From Romanomermis culicivorax (Eukaryota; Nematoda; Enoplea; Mermithida; Mermithidae), in contig CAWUHX010000122.1 in assembly GCA_963922205.1 (NCBI GenBank), positions 950,247 through 1,014,246 on the forward strand: 64,000 bases of DNA. The letters are read 5' to 3'. The notes under the pieces are model-generated. The model was not told the origin of the DNA, searched no databases, and saw nothing but the letters and a program-made list of their open reading frames with translations. The translations under genes and the position numbers were made by a program. Shown here in pieces: positions 25,815 to 35,484 of this stretch (within the stretch, counting starts at the first letter, position 1; each line of letters opens with the position of its first letter).

Positions 25815-26165
25815 AAAAAATGGAAAACATAAAAGAAAGAATTCATTTATAAAATTGACCCCCTCCGCCCACGGAGGAAGTCCTTCAAAAAACGCGCCCT
25901 CGGGCTCCAAAATAAGAGGTGCGCCGTCTGCAGGTTCACAGAAAAGTGAAGTGGAAGCCCTGCATACTGAACGATCGTCCAAATTAGAACGGTCTTTTAG
26001 ATCAGAATGCTTAATTCCACATATAAAAACTCTAAAAGTCTATAAAACTTGAAACATTATTCCTACGGGTTTATACTTATAAAGCCGTAAATGATCAAAT
26101 TCTTTTATAGAAAAATGACCCAAAAGAGTGGGTATAAAGCGCATGTAGAAAAGTGAACAGTTGAG
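25815..26165 (+). repeat. Diverged second copy of the inner TIR block, left side
   Basis: This repeats the order of landmarks of the TIR block 25205-25620: TGGAAAA...TAAAAG, CCTCCGCCCACGGAGGAAG, a CTGCAGGT core, GAACGATCGT, AACATTATTCCTACGGGT, and TCTTTTATAGAAA. It is clearly more diverged than the TIRs are from each other, so the duplication is older than the present TIR homogenisation. Confidence 0.6.
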
Positions 26166-26746
26166 ATGAAAAATATTCTAAATGTAAAAAATAATTGATA
26201 CCTCAAAAATATTTGAAGAAAAGAAAAGAAAAAGAAAAAGAAAAAGAAAAAAGAAAAGAACTAAATCATCAATACATGAACGTTATTCTACGTATCGGAA
26301 ATTAATACATTATATTAGATGATTTATGTAGGTAGATGCGGTTTTGTATACAGAGTGTTTCCCAGAGCAAACATAGAAAGGTTAGACAGGTGAAGCCATT
26401 TAGATCATAAAACCAATTAGAAATGCTAGAAAAGGTCAAAGGTTCTATAAAACACGGTAGCAAGAGACGCTTTACCAAAATCATTAAGGTGGTGATTATT
26501 GTTATTTTGATAGTTTTCTAGAATAACCTAGAGCCTAAAACCTTTAAAGAGACGCAATACCAAAACAATTAAGATGGTGATTATTGTTATTTTGATAGAA
26601 CCTTCAAAGAAAAACCGAAAAGATTCAACCAAAAAGCAGAAAAAACCGGAAAAGGTTTAATGAGGGTAAAGAGGTATAAATAGAAAAAATAGAAGAAGAA
26701 GAACCATTCTTATTTTTGTACTTGCGCGCGACACCCGAGACTACCA
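26166..26746. repeat. Low-complexity leader with an 85-bp-spaced direct repeat
   Basis: Contains an AAAAG-type purine tract at about 26219-26262 and two ~50 bp direct repeats, 26463-26513 and 26548-26598 (AGAGACGC, then GGTGGTGATTATTGTTATTT in the first and a one-base variant in the second). It lies upstream of the + strand gene at 26747 and probably contains its promoter. No gene seen. Confidence 0.5.
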
Positions 26747-27172
26747 ATGGAAGCCGTTTTCGTTACGTTTATTTCGACGTTGAGAGCCGCCTACGAGGCT
26801 TACGGTACATTGATTTTACAAATATTTTGAATTAAAAATTAATATGTATACTATTTCATTATTATTAATTTAGAGCCGTTTTTAACGACGGCCGACATTG
26901 ACGCGTGGGCGTCCGTCTTCTGGGAGGAGGCCTCGACGGACTTCAAGAGCTGGTGGAAAAGCCAGCGAGGGGTTGAATATCCGGCTAGGCAGAAACCCTT
27001 TTGGGGTTTTATGAAACGTCTACGCCGGATGTTTGAAAACCCTTCGCTGGTCGACGGTCACCTAGCCTCGCACCTGTGGAATATCCTCCCCCCAGGTGCG
27101 AGGGCTGAATGGGAAAACGCCGACGGTCGCTACGTCGAGGAGAGGGTAAAACTAGCGCTGCCGCGTTTCTAG
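26747..27172 (+). CDS. Small Trp-rich protein, weak HMG-box resemblance (two exons)
   Basis: Exons 26747-26804 and 26874-27172, joined in phase 1 (G|AG), give 118 residues from ATG to TAG. Exon 2 encodes ADIDAWASVFWEEA, KPFWGFMKRLRRMFENPSL and SHLWNILPPGARAEWENA. The spacing of aromatics, a basic F..FM+RLRR helix and a W..LPP.AR..W helix recall an HMG box, but this is a by-eye impression. It is the only gene on the left side of the element read in the + direction. It is strikingly GC-rich compared with the AT-rich genes next to it, suggesting a separate origin or host acquisition. I cannot name a function; DNA binding is an inference. Confidence 0.6.
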
Positions 27173-28096
27173 TAAGTTCAGATGTTATAGTTAAAACATG
27201 TAGTAGACATATAAATTTTATATTTAATGAGAGTAAAATTATTATAAGCTTTTACTACAACTGCAACATGTTACAGATTTCTAATTCATGTATATTAATG
27301 TATGGTATATAGCTGAGTTGTCTAAAACTTGACAAAGAACATTTCTAGAATATTCTAGAAGCTTTCAATTATTTACACGATTTATACGATAAAATTTTAC
27401 GATAAAATAAAGGCTATTGATAGATCTTGTACCTATTACTTAGCAGTTAATTGATATATTAGAGTAAAAATTTTTGTTTAACTAAAATAGTTATTAAAAT
27501 TTGTAAAAATTTTAGTGGATACGCGTGAAACTTTTAGCGTGAGGGTGCGACGGCGGCGGCGGCGGCGGCGAAGGCGAGTGCATATATGTATATTTTATTT
27601 TGTTTTTAAATTTTGTATATATGTATAATTTATTCTATTTTGTTTTAAATTTTGTATATATATATATATTTTGTTTCAAATAAATTAAATTGAATTAAAA
27701 TTAATAAAAATTTTTATTTATTGCGTTTAATAGTAAAGATAATTTCTTTAGAGTTCTACTATGAGTGTGTGTGTGTATGTGTCAACTTCGGGAATATAAA
27801 AAAGGGTTTACTGTAGTCAGATATTTAGAGATGTACGAGTAAACGATATGTAGAGAATATGCACAAACAGGTCTTAGGGTAAAAAGAACGTACAAGATAA
27901 TTACGTATTACTGTAGAATTAAAGGAGAAAATAAAGGAAAGGAGGAGTAATAAAAGGAAGTTCATTTATAATTAGGAATAAATTAAAAGAATATTTTTAA
28001 ACAATACCTAAAGAGAAGGAGTGTATAAACAACAACTATAAGTGATTTTTTTATTATAAAAAAATGAGATGAAATGTACATATAAATATAACGTAT
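27173..28096. other. AT-rich non-coding stretch in the Polinton
   Basis: No supported gene. It holds a (GGC)n tract at about 27551-27570, then alternating TATATATG and TTTTGTTTTAAATTTTGTATAT units at about 27580-27670 in two to three copies, and a short GTGTGTGTATGTG run near 27768. It separates the + strand gene from the 3' end of the minus-strand capsid gene and may carry both transcripts' 3' ends. Confidence 0.4.
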
Positions 28097-29494
28097 TTAA
28101 ATACTATAATCTGTAAAGGTTTCACGATTTTTATCAATCATTACGAGAGAGTCAAATTCTGCGTATATAAGTGCTTCAATACCACCATCTGGTATATCCT
28201 CGCCAAAATTCATCTGTAAGCTAGTGGTTCCTTCACGTACAAGTTCCCAAAAATTACCATCCATACCGCAAGGAGTCAAATCAAAAACAAAAACCGTGTT
28301 ATGCGTTGTAAAAGAATTTCGAGTAATTTCATTACCCTTGTTATCTGTACCGATTCCTACACCCTCAAATAATTGTACAAAAGTGCGCAAATATTTGTTT
28401 TCTTTAAAATTTAGCATATATGGTGTTGTAGGTAAGGTTGTAGTGCCACTTGTTATTTTAATCTCGTTTAATCCGAAATGCTTAAAATTGAAGGGGCTCT
28501 GATAATAATCACCCCTAGCAGCCGAACCATCAACAAGCGCCACAACGAGACGACGAGGTAAAGGACCTGTGAACAATGAGTTCAGAGGAGCTGAGCGACG
28601 ACTAGTTGTTATGTATAGACTTGTAACATGACATCGACGAATAGGGTATTTTGCAGCTGTATTTTGTAACATGGATTCAATAGCTAGATTGATATTATCC
28701 GCAACTTCAACTTTTTTAATAAATAGAGACATGCTTTTAACCTCGATTTTATAAGCTTCGTTGTCAGTAGATATAAATTTTTGCAAGCAAAAATCATCTC
28801 TATGTCTGTATAAATCAATTTTCAAAGTACATTGATTCAATAGAAAACGTTCTTGCATAAATAGATCGGCGTGTATAGGAGCCATTAATTCAACAACTGC
28901 ACTGTTTTTGAACATCTGAACTCTTTCCAAAGCACCCTTGTTTTTCTTTATATCGAGAACATCACCATTTTCAAAAGCATAACCAGCAGCTGCAACATGT
29001 GTCGACTTAGCATCACGACCATAGTTCAATTCCGTTTCCAAATAAGATCTGTAAGCGTATCTATCCCCACTGAAATGTTAAAATGTTAAAATTAAAAAAC
29101 GTAAACATACATTTAATTATAAAACTTACCTGTCAGATATTAATTTTCCATTTAAGTACATCTTGATCTGTTTAAAAAATGTTTTGCCGATCAAATTAAT
29201 TGGCGCCACAACGTTACCACTGATATTGTTGTTGGCGTCTGCTGTTAAAGTGCAAGCAGCGCCATTAGCTTTCGTAATTCGAATAGTAAAATATATAAAA
29301 TTTTTTGATAAGTCCAACATATATGAATCAGGTGAAATAACAAACTCGTAAGGTCCTTCATTAGTACAAGGATTTTGTAACTGAATTTCAGACCAAAAAC
29401 TTCTACGAATAGCAACTTGTGTTGGAGGTACGGTAAATAAATCTAACTCCGTTTTACTACTAGGAGACGACGCAGCATCAATAAATTTACTCAT
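28097..29494 (-). CDS. Polinton major capsid protein (double jelly-roll)
   Basis: Exons 29494-29130 and 29069-28097, minus strand, split by a 60 bp intron (donor ACAG|GTAAG, acceptor TTTCAG), give 445 residues. It matches the widespread Polinton major capsid protein family: SELDLF-type start (here TELDLFTVPPTQ), then YPIRR, NPFNFKH-like SPFNFKHFGLNEI, FDLTPCGMDG and AEFDSLVMIDKN. Known role: hexon-like trimers forming an icosahedral shell. Its ATG overlaps the stop of the upstream gene by four bases. Frame intact; identity confident. Confidence 0.88.
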
Positions 29495-30027
29495 TTTGAA
29501 TAGATATCCTTGAAACCGACTACTCTACGTGGAGTCTTTTTTAAGAATGAGGAACGTCGTTTCAGGTGTTTACGTTTATGTTGTTTTTGATGTTGATGTT
29601 GTTGACGCTGACCATCATTTAACTTTTTATTGCTTTTTATATGTATCGTAGAATTTATATGTTTACGCTTCCCTAAACCTTTTCCTTTATGAATGCGCTC
29701 GCCCGTTTCGTGTAATAAGCTACCAGCTGCGTTTCGTCCATGCTCGGCAACACTTTCTTTAAAAGAACGACCTTCTACAACATCACCTGCAATTTTGGAA
29801 CCTGCAGCAAGTGCATGCTTTCCTGCAGATTTTAACAAAGGCATAGCTAGACGCCACAAACTCTTAAAAAAATTACCAACTCCAGCTCCTTGATGTCTAT
29901 AATAATACGGGTATGCTGCTCGAAAACCTTCTAAACTACCACCTAATTGAAATTGATTATCTTGAATACTATGTTGATAAATTTTGATCCAGTAATCAAC
30001 GGTTTCAGGAATAAATACGGTATGCAT
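29491..30027 (-). CDS. Basic virion-like protein with amphipathic segment
   Basis: 178 residues. The N-terminal third is neutral and aromatic (QLGGSLEGFRAAYPYYYRHQ). A Gly-rich amphipathic stretch follows (GAGVGNFFKSLWRLAMPLL, then KHALAAGSKIAGDVVEGRSF). The C-terminal 70 residues are rich in Lys, Arg, His and Gln (QRQQHQHQKQHKRKHLKRR). By position next to the capsid gene and by composition it resembles the small basic or membrane-active core proteins of adenovirus and adintovirus-like elements, probably DNA-condensing or membrane-lytic. That is inference from composition, not from a recognised motif. It overlaps the capsid start by four bases. Confidence 0.7.
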   Translation of the reverse strand: MHTVFIPETVDYWIKIYQHSIQDNQFQLGGSLEGFRAAYPYYYRHQGAGVGNFFKSLWRLAMPLLKSAGKHALAAGSKIAGDVVEGRSFKESVAEHGRNAAGSLLHETGERIHKGKGLGKRKHINSTIHIKSNKKLNDGQRQQHQHQKQHKRKHLKRRSSFLKKTPRRVVGFKDIYSK

Positions 30028-30161
30028 ATTTTGCTTTGAAAATTAAAAGGAACAACAACTAAATGAATTAATTAATTAAGAGCGTTTGCGAAAATTCAAC
30101 CTGACGACAACGTGTCCAAATGCAAATGAATGAATGAGTAAATAAAAATTTGATACTATGC

Positions 30162-31079
30162 TTATAGGAATAAAGGAGTACGTCGCCGAAAATGTAATTT
30201 AACTATAACATTCCCAAACTGAAAGGGTATAAGCTCATTCATACTGTTTTTTATATTAATCTCGAGTACTGTAATTTCTTTCAATTGAATTGGTATATAG
30301 TGAGGTGTTTCATATAAACGACTCACATTATCTTTGTATTTTCCCTGAACATTTACTATACGTAAAAGCGGCGCTAAAGTATTTCCAACAATCTGATTTT
30401 CAATAATATTACAGTAAACATAAAAATTCTGTAAATCATTCAAATTTGGTGGTTGAATACCTAACATGTATAAATGATTAGTTCCAGGCTCGGCAAGAAA
30501 AACAGCTTTGGATGGTGGAATATGTGTGTTAGAATTTTTTGGAGGTTTCTCTCCAACAGTATATAAGTTAATATTCACAGCTCTATTTAAAAAATCATCA
30601 GCAGTTGCATAGGCCTCAGTATTGGTAGCGCCAAATCCGAGAAGCTCCATTAATCGTTTGCTTATTTCGATTTTACGTAAGATTGTACCACTTTTTATTT
30701 TCAAATTAACTAATCCTCTACTATGTTCATCGTATGAAAACATGATTTCCATGTTAGTTCCGGCAATAGCTGCTCCAACTTTTGCATTCAACTCTTCAAT
30801 TAATTCAGATATGGTAAAGTAATGTTTTTCAAAAACTATTACTTTAATTTTTTTGACCTTATTTCCAACACCATCCGTAGTTAACGTTATTACATTATCT
30901 CCACCATGATTGGTAAATGTAGCCCAACTATAGGGGTATATTATTTCACTTAGTCCTACCTCCCAGCTTCCATCTAGTTTTAAACGGTAAGGTAGATGGG
31001 CTGAAAAATCAGAGGGTTTGTTTCCATTTTTGCTATTACTAGGTAATGTGATATAAAATTGATCTTCAAAGGTTGTCAT
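30162..31079 (-). CDS. Putative Polinton penton / minor capsid protein
   Basis: 305 residues, intact. It starts with FEDQFYITLPSNSKNGNKPS and has LPYRLKLDGSWEVGLSEI, then YVYCNIIENQIVGNTLAPLL and, near the end, FGNVIVKLHFRRRTPLFL. These are the hallmarks of the second conserved Polinton structural protein, predicted in the literature to be a single jelly-roll penton (often called PX). It would form the capsid vertices with the major capsid protein at 28097-29494. Its start overlaps the stop of the membrane-protein gene upstream by 14 bases, so both are probably read from separate or leaky transcripts. Confidence 0.82.
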   Translation of the reverse strand: MTTFEDQFYITLPSNSKNGNKPSDFSAHLPYRLKLDGSWEVGLSEIIYPYSWATFTNHGGDNVITLTTDGVGNKVKKIKVIVFEKHYFTISELIEELNAKVGAAIAGTNMEIMFSYDEHSRGLVNLKIKSGTILRKIEISKRLMELLGFGATNTEAYATADDFLNRAVNINLYTVGEKPPKNSNTHIPPSKAVFLAEPGTNHLYMLGIQPPNLNDLQNFYVYCNIIENQIVGNTLAPLLRIVNVQGKYKDNVSRLYETPHYIPIQLKEITVLEINIKNSMNELIPFQFGNVIVKLHFRRRTPLFL

Positions 31080-31374
31080 TATTTATAATGTTGTTTGCTG
31101 TTGCTATAGGTACGGTCTTCAATGAATTAGATGACTGTAATACGGTCGGTACGGGGCTAGGTAATAAATATCCTATACAAGCGCACAAAAGACCAACCCA
31201 CAATTGTGTATTATTATTGTAGAGAGATAAATTTATTATAGCTGTAATGACTACAATGTATATTAGTATGACCTGACTGAAGAAAACCACTTCGTTTCGA
31301 GGTAGACGTTTTCCAAAAAACTCCCAAACGCTAATGCGAGACGTTTCTGAATGCGTACTATTACTACTATCCAT
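31066..31374 (-). CDS. Small two-helix membrane protein conserved in Polintons
   Basis: 102 residues. A soluble N-terminus with SVWEFFGKRLPRNEVVFFSQ leads into two hydrophobic segments: VILIYIVVITAIINLSL (about residues 35-52) and LWVGLLCACIGYLLPSP (about 59-75). This arrangement, with the RNE-VFFSQ lead-in, is familiar from small proteins found beside the penton gene in animal Polintons. The function is unknown; a virion or host-membrane role is possible. Confidence 0.72.
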   Translation of the reverse strand: MDSSNSTHSETSRISVWEFFGKRLPRNEVVFFSQVILIYIVVITAIINLSLYNNNTQLWVGLLCACIGYLLPSPVPTVLQSSNSLKTVPIATANNIINNDNL

Positions 31375-31542
31375 TTCAAAATAAAAAAGTTTTATTTAAC
31401 AACTAAACACTCAGTTATAAATTTATAAAAAGGCGGAGCTACTAAAATAACCAATAAAATTATACAAAAATATGAAGGAGGCGGAGCTATCAAAGTGAAG
31501 TAAAATTTATATATATAAATACATATAGAAGGAGTTAACTTT
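31375..31542. promoter_or_regulatory. Spacer with repeated GGCGGAGCTA motif
   Basis: This gap lies upstream of the membrane-protein gene start and downstream of the protease stop. It contains GGCGGAGCTACTAAAATAA (about 31432) and GGCGGAGCTATCAAAGTG (about 31481), each about 50 bases apart, and a TATATATAAATA run near 31508. Related GGAGGAGYTAT words occur in the divergent region 37694-38500, so the motif may be an element-specific control site. Confidence 0.4.
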
Positions 31543-32034
31543 TTACAAACGTGTACATAATTTATTTCGCAAGTGACCTTTTACAGAAAATTTACAATGA
31601 AAAAACTTACAAATCAATCTATCATTATAAACAAAATTTGTGTTACTGAAACTTTTAAACATTTTATACATAGGAACATGTCGCACTTTATAATACAAAA
31701 AATATAAAGTATATATACCACAAACCCTACTATTAAAATTTTGTAAATGTTTCTTATTTGTATATATTATTAAAGCATTTTTGTTAATATAATTTATAAA
31801 AGCAGGAATAACTGGTGGTAAGCCATAAGAATCAAAATAATATACAGAGTTAGCATTATCAAAATACATAGCTATCCAATGACTTCCTTTTTGAAAAGAT
31901 GTATCGGTGTTTGCAATTAAAGCCGCGGGTCTTTTAACTATCTTCGGTAGAGTATCGCAAGCAAAAACTCCTAAAAAATTTTGTGATAATAGCTCATCTT
32001 GTTGAGCATAATATGTCAATTCAAAGTTGTTCAT
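31543..32034 (-). CDS. Adenain/Ulp1-like cysteine protease (maturation protease)
   Basis: 163 residues, the usual size for the Polinton protease. The catalytic signature is complete: His in [11 protein letters not shown], Asp in [10 protein letters not shown] and Cys in [15 protein letters not shown], in the His-Asp-Cys order of the C5/C48 (adenain, Ulp1) families. Known role: cleavage of capsid and core precursors during virion maturation. The start overlaps the integrase stop by 14 bases. Confidence 0.88.
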   Translation of the reverse strand: MNNFELTYYAQQDELLSQNFLGVFACDTLPKIVKRPAALIANTDTSFQKGSHWIAMYFDNANSVYYFDSYGLPPVIPAFINYINKNALIIYTNKKHLQNFNSRVCGIYTLYFLYYKVRHVPMYKMFKSFSNTNFVYNDRLICKFFHCKFSVKGHLRNKLCTRL

Positions 32035-33130
32035 CGTAATCGTCGTTGTCGTCGTTTTGTATATCCTTTTCTAAAATCCAACTGTTGAATTTTTCAGGAT
32101 AACCCCACCACTTCACAAGTACTCTATTCTGACCATCTGGTAATTGTTTAGTCTTCAAAACCTTTTCAATTTTGTATTCTTTGATATTAGGATTAAAATC
32201 GATTTTCTGTAGTTCTTTTTCATAAAAACGTCCTTCTATATCTTCGCCTTCCAGATCTTGAATTGTATAAAGTATATGATTTCGGGTCTTCACAACATGT
32301 TTTACTTTGAAAACTTCTTCACTCCATTGAGGTAAATAACCTTTGTCAAATACACCTCTATGTTTACTAATTCGCACGTAATCTCCTATATCAATCTTAG
32401 GCTTTCTAGTGTATAATCTTTCAGGGTAGAGTCTTTGCCATATAATTTTTTCGTTAGAATAATCTACATTAATAGGTTTTTCCTTAATAGATCTATGAAC
32501 AGAGTGATTGTAGTTGGAAACAACTGCGGGTAAAATATCAATCCATTTATAAGTGGTAAACTCTGTAAAATATTTAAATAATTTAGTTTTTAAAGTTCTA
32601 TTAAACCGTTCCACTATTGAACATTTAATGTCTTCGTTTTGAGAAGTAAAAAAATGTATATCGTTAGTTTTCAATAATTTTTGGAAATCTTTGTTGACAA
32701 ATTCTTTTCCTTTATCGCTGCGCACTCTCCAAGGGATTCGACCTCTTTTTAAAATATTTTGAAAAGCATCGCAAACATTCTTTGAGTGTTTTGATTTTAA
32801 AGGTTCAACCCATGCGTATTTACTTAATACATCTATACATGTAAGCATAAATTTGTATCCATCGTTAAAATCTGCTAAAGAAGACATATCTGCCAAATCA
32901 ATTTCCCATTGTTGATCCATAGCTGTAACATAAATACGATTACGTGAAAATTTTTTGTTGACTTGTTTATGTAGAGTATAACTATCTTGTTTTGAAAGCC
33001 AATCTTTAACATTTTTACGTGTAATTGTTTTACGGTGCTTTCTAGCTTCAGCATATAATTTTTCAATACTAGAAAAAGCTGAGGGATTTCCGTGTAAATT
33101 TTTGTATAATTTCGAAAGTAAGGTGTTCAT
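32021..33130 (-). CDS. Retrovirus-like integrase with C-terminal chromodomain
   Basis: 369 residues from the ATG at 33130. I chose this over an in-frame start at 33265 because it lies just after the stop of the preceding gene (33135) and gives the usual [11 protein letters not shown]-type start. The rve catalytic triad is intact: Asp in [11 protein letters not shown], Asp in [12 protein letters not shown], Glu in [12 protein letters not shown]. After an SH3-like region ([20 protein letters not shown]) comes a chromodomain: [32 protein letters not shown] with its aromatic positions. Role: strand transfer of the element ends; the chromodomain probably guides insertion towards methylated histone marks. 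Confidence 0.9.
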   Translation of the reverse strand: MNTLLSKLYKNLHGNPSAFSSIEKLYAEARKHRKTITRKNVKDWLSKQDSYTLHKQVNKKFSRNRIYVTAMDQQWEIDLADMSSLADFNDGYKFMLTCIDVLSKYAWVEPLKSKHSKNVCDAFQNILKRGRIPWRVRSDKGKEFVNKDFQKLLKTNDIHFFTSQNEDIKCSIVERFNRTLKTKLFKYFTEFTTYKWIDILPAVVSNYNHSVHRSIKEKPINVDYSNEKIIWQRLYPERLYTRKPKIDIGDYVRISKHRGVFDKGYLPQWSEEVFKVKHVVKTRNHILYTIQDLEGEDIEGRFYEKELQKIDFNPNIKEYKIEKVLKTKQLPDGQNRVLVKWWGYPEKFNSWILEKDIQNDDNDDYDEQL

Positions 33131-33134
33131 CGCT

Positions 33135-33995
33135 CTAGTACAAAGGAGTATACCGTCTAAGTGCTCTAGCTTTGCGCCGTATCTTCTTTTCTGTCGAGTT
33201 TCCTTTATTAAAGAATGAATCGTCTTTGATATCTTCCTCAGCACCACTTGAAAATAAATCAACACCTTTCACAAGTGGCTTATTCAACCGCTTGACACTA
33301 CTAACTGCATGATCATCTGATTCTTCCGGAGGTGTATGGTAGGAGAGTTTCCGAGGTAAAGTGAATAACATTTTACGTAATGGGTTTCCTATAGCCTCTA
33401 ATGGTACATTATATTTTTTCAAAGCATTAACAAATTCATCTACTCCAAGCGTTTGCGTAATTTTTGAACGTTTACGAGACAAATCATGTAATAAATCAAT
33501 AATATGTGATCCTTCAATTAATTTTCCATCAATTAATACTTCACCTTGCTTATTAACATTTATACTAGGGTTACGTCGCACATGTTCCAATAATAAAGAT
33601 GCCGAGCGTTTAAACTGTTTAGGAATACCGCTAAGTAACTTTTCATCGTTCAACCAATTTTTTTCTTTTTGTTTCAAATCGTCACTATCCTTCTCATCTT
33701 CTTCGTTATCAATAACTTTTTGTTTTAAAATCACTGTAGTAGGTTGAGCCTTTTCATGTTCAAAAGTTAAATATTGTGAAAATAGTTGCGAGTACATTTT
33801 GTATTGTTCTTCAGGTGTTAACGTATTATCTTTCAAAATGCGCTCTAGCTCGTTACGATACATGTCAACTTGCTTAGCTATACCTGTCTTTTCATTTGAA
33901 CTCGTCGTCGTCGAAGAAGAAGAAGAAACCTGAGAGTTATTCAGTTTATTCAGAACCTCCTGAGGTATAAGAGCAAATTTATTAGCAAATTTCAT
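33135..33995 (-). CDS. Conserved Polinton protein of unknown function
   Basis: 286 residues from the ATG at 33995, two bases after the upstream stop; an in-frame start at 34019 is less likely. Low-complexity Ser/Thr and acidic stretches (SSSSSTTTSS, NEEDEKDSDDLKQK) flank a recognisable core: NPSINVNKQGEVLIDGK, GSHIIDLLHDLSRKR, LGVDEFVNALKKYNVPLEAIGNPLRK. The IDLL-D and VP-E-IGN arrangement occurs in a hypothetical protein found in many animal Polintons. The C-terminus is basic (KKIRRKARALRRYTPLY). No known enzymatic role. Confidence 0.75.
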   Translation of the reverse strand: MKFANKFALIPQEVLNKLNNSQVSSSSSTTTSSNEKTGIAKQVDMYRNELERILKDNTLTPEEQYKMYSQLFSQYLTFEHEKAQPTTVILKQKVIDNEEDEKDSDDLKQKEKNWLNDEKLLSGIPKQFKRSASLLLEHVRRNPSINVNKQGEVLIDGKLIEGSHIIDLLHDLSRKRSKITQTLGVDEFVNALKKYNVPLEAIGNPLRKMLFTLPRKLSYHTPPEESDDHAVSSVKRLNKPLVKGVDLFSSGAEEDIKDDSFFNKGNSTEKKIRRKARALRRYTPLY

Positions 33996-33996
33996 T

Positions 33997-34350
33997 CTAT
34001 AATAATTTCTCTGTAACAAAACTTGCTAATGTAGATAATAAAACGGGTAGTACTAGAGGTAAAAATGCTCCACCACTTTGAACAATTCTTACACGTTTAT
34101 TATGTAAATCTTTTTTCTTGTTTTTTTCGTGTCTAGTAGCTAAACCTCTAAGCAATAATTTATGTTTGGCCAATTTCTTTTTTAAGTTTGAATTAATAGG
34201 AATATTACCGTTCAAAATGTTCAAACAAATTTCACATATACAACAGATCAAATCGGGGGAAGAATGTTGAAGAAGAGCACGTCTTTGAACACGATTTGAA
34301 TTTTTTAACACATTGAGCTCGTGAATATATTTCTTTAATCTAGAAGCCAT
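33997..34350 (-). CDS. Small basic Polinton protein with hydrophobic C-terminus
   Basis: 117 residues. It has an Arg/Lys-rich helical N-terminus (MASRLKKYIHELNVL), a Cys-containing middle (DLICCICEICLNILNG), a basic linker (RHEKNKKKDLHNKRVR) and a hydrophobic tail QSGGAFLPLVLPVLLSTLAS. A basic helix followed by Q-GG-FL and a hydrophobic end is a recurrent small Polinton protein; function unknown, perhaps a virion or membrane-active component. It directly precedes the 286-residue gene. Confidence 0.65.
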   Translation of the reverse strand: MASRLKKYIHELNVLKNSNRVQRRALLQHSSPDLICCICEICLNILNGNIPINSNLKKKLAKHKLLLRGLATRHEKNKKKDLHNKRVRIVQSGGAFLPLVLPVLLSTLASFVTEKLL

Positions 34351-34432
34351 ACAAAACAGACCGTACAGTACAAAAAAATTTTACAATAATGACCAAATGA
34401 TGAGTAAACATTGAAATATTTATTGTATTACA

Positions 34433-34895
34433 TTAAGATAGTAATGAAGCTTCATTTTGTATGACGATATTCAACTCTTCGCGTCTAGAAAAAGCACACA
34501 AGTTATTCATATTCATAAAAAATAGTTTATGAGCTGTATCTAGTTTTAAAAAAAGATCTTCTACAAAAATAGCGCGAGTTTCGACCATATCCAACTCCGT
34601 CAGTAATAGTCTAGCAAAACACCAAAATTGTGTAACTTTTTTACGTCCCATAGGTAAACCAACTTCACGCCGTAAATGGTTGCACGCCTTAGCTATGTCT
34701 TTGTAAAAAATCTTGGCTTCGGGTGAAAAACGAGTCCAAAACAAATCAGCTATTTCGCATTTCTGTTTGTTGTTTAGTATTTTACCTTAAATAAAAAATA
34801 CAATAGTTTAATAAATAGATAAAGAAGAGATATAAATTTTTACCTTTTACTTTATTTTGCACCATTCTGACAAAAACTTCAAATGCGGCGGACAT
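34433..34895 (-). CDS. HMG-box-like DNA-binding protein (two exons)
   Basis: Exons 34895-34844 and 34785-34433, joined in phase 1 over a 58 bp intron, give 134 residues. The N-terminal 60 residues follow the HMG-box pattern: SAAFEVFVRMVQNKVKG, EIADLFWTRFSPEAKIFYKD, IAKACNHLRR, that is AF..F, then W..LSPE.K..Y..IAK with a basic end. The rest is helical and unassigned. HMG-type proteins bend DNA and could organise the replicating or packaged genome. The first exon and the join are my inference from splice signals and the resulting HMG match. Confidence 0.6.
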
Positions 34896-34955
34896 TGTAA
34901 TTGTCACAAAACAAACGAATTATAGAAAAACGACCAACCTCTTCAAAATTCTCGA

Positions 34956-35426
34956 CTAGACTGATGAAGGGTATAATATTTTTTTCTGATTATGTAATAA
35001 AGCTATCGTATCAATATATCGTAATCTAGTTCCATTGATGTACAAGTTTTGAAATTTACTGCTTCGACTACAACAGGAAAATACGACAGGATTGAAGATA
35101 TATATTTTGAAACACATTCGTAATTGCATAAATTGACCATCATTCTGAGGACAATGTAAAATTTTTTCTACAAAATGTAGTAAGGGTATTATATGTAATT
35201 TATAATTTTCCCGTAATAATAATATTTTCTGATCTGTAACATTTTTTGTGTTTGGTATCGTAAAATCTGTAACATTTTTTGTGTTTGGCATTGTAAAATC
35301 TGTAACATTTACAGGTTCTTCTTCATTTTCATAAAATTGAAAAGGGTATTGTACCCATACAATAAAAACAGCTATGAAAAGGATCACAGCGAGAGTGTTT
35401 AAAAAAATGTGTTTACTGTATATCAT
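34956..35426 (-). CDS. Type II membrane glycoprotein-like protein
   Basis: 156 residues. An N-terminal hydrophobic anchor (about residues 8-26, FLNTLAVILFIAVFIVW) is followed by an extracellular-type region with a near-perfect duplication, NVTDFTMPNTK and NVTDFTIPNTK, plus further NVT and NGT N-glycosylation sequons and several cysteines (CPQNDGQF...CFKIY...SCCSRSS). I do not recognise the family. Location inside the structural block suggests a virion-surface or host-membrane protein, but it could be specific to this lineage. Confidence 0.55.
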   Translation of the reverse strand: MIYSKHIFLNTLAVILFIAVFIVWVQYPFQFYENEEEPVNVTDFTMPNTKNVTDFTIPNTKNVTDQKILLLRENYKLHIIPLLHFVEKILHCPQNDGQFMQLRMCFKIYIFNPVVFSCCSRSSKFQNLYINGTRLRYIDTIALLHNQKKILYPSSV

Positions 35427-35484
35427 ATCGCTAAAATAATAGGATCCGACTAACCTGTATAAAGTTTTTTGTAAAAATGATGAA

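Noticed and set aside
33131-33265. Longer integrase N-terminus starting at 33265
   Set aside because: It would overlap the upstream gene by 131 bases and gives a sequence unlike the family start; the ATG at 33130 follows the upstream stop directly.
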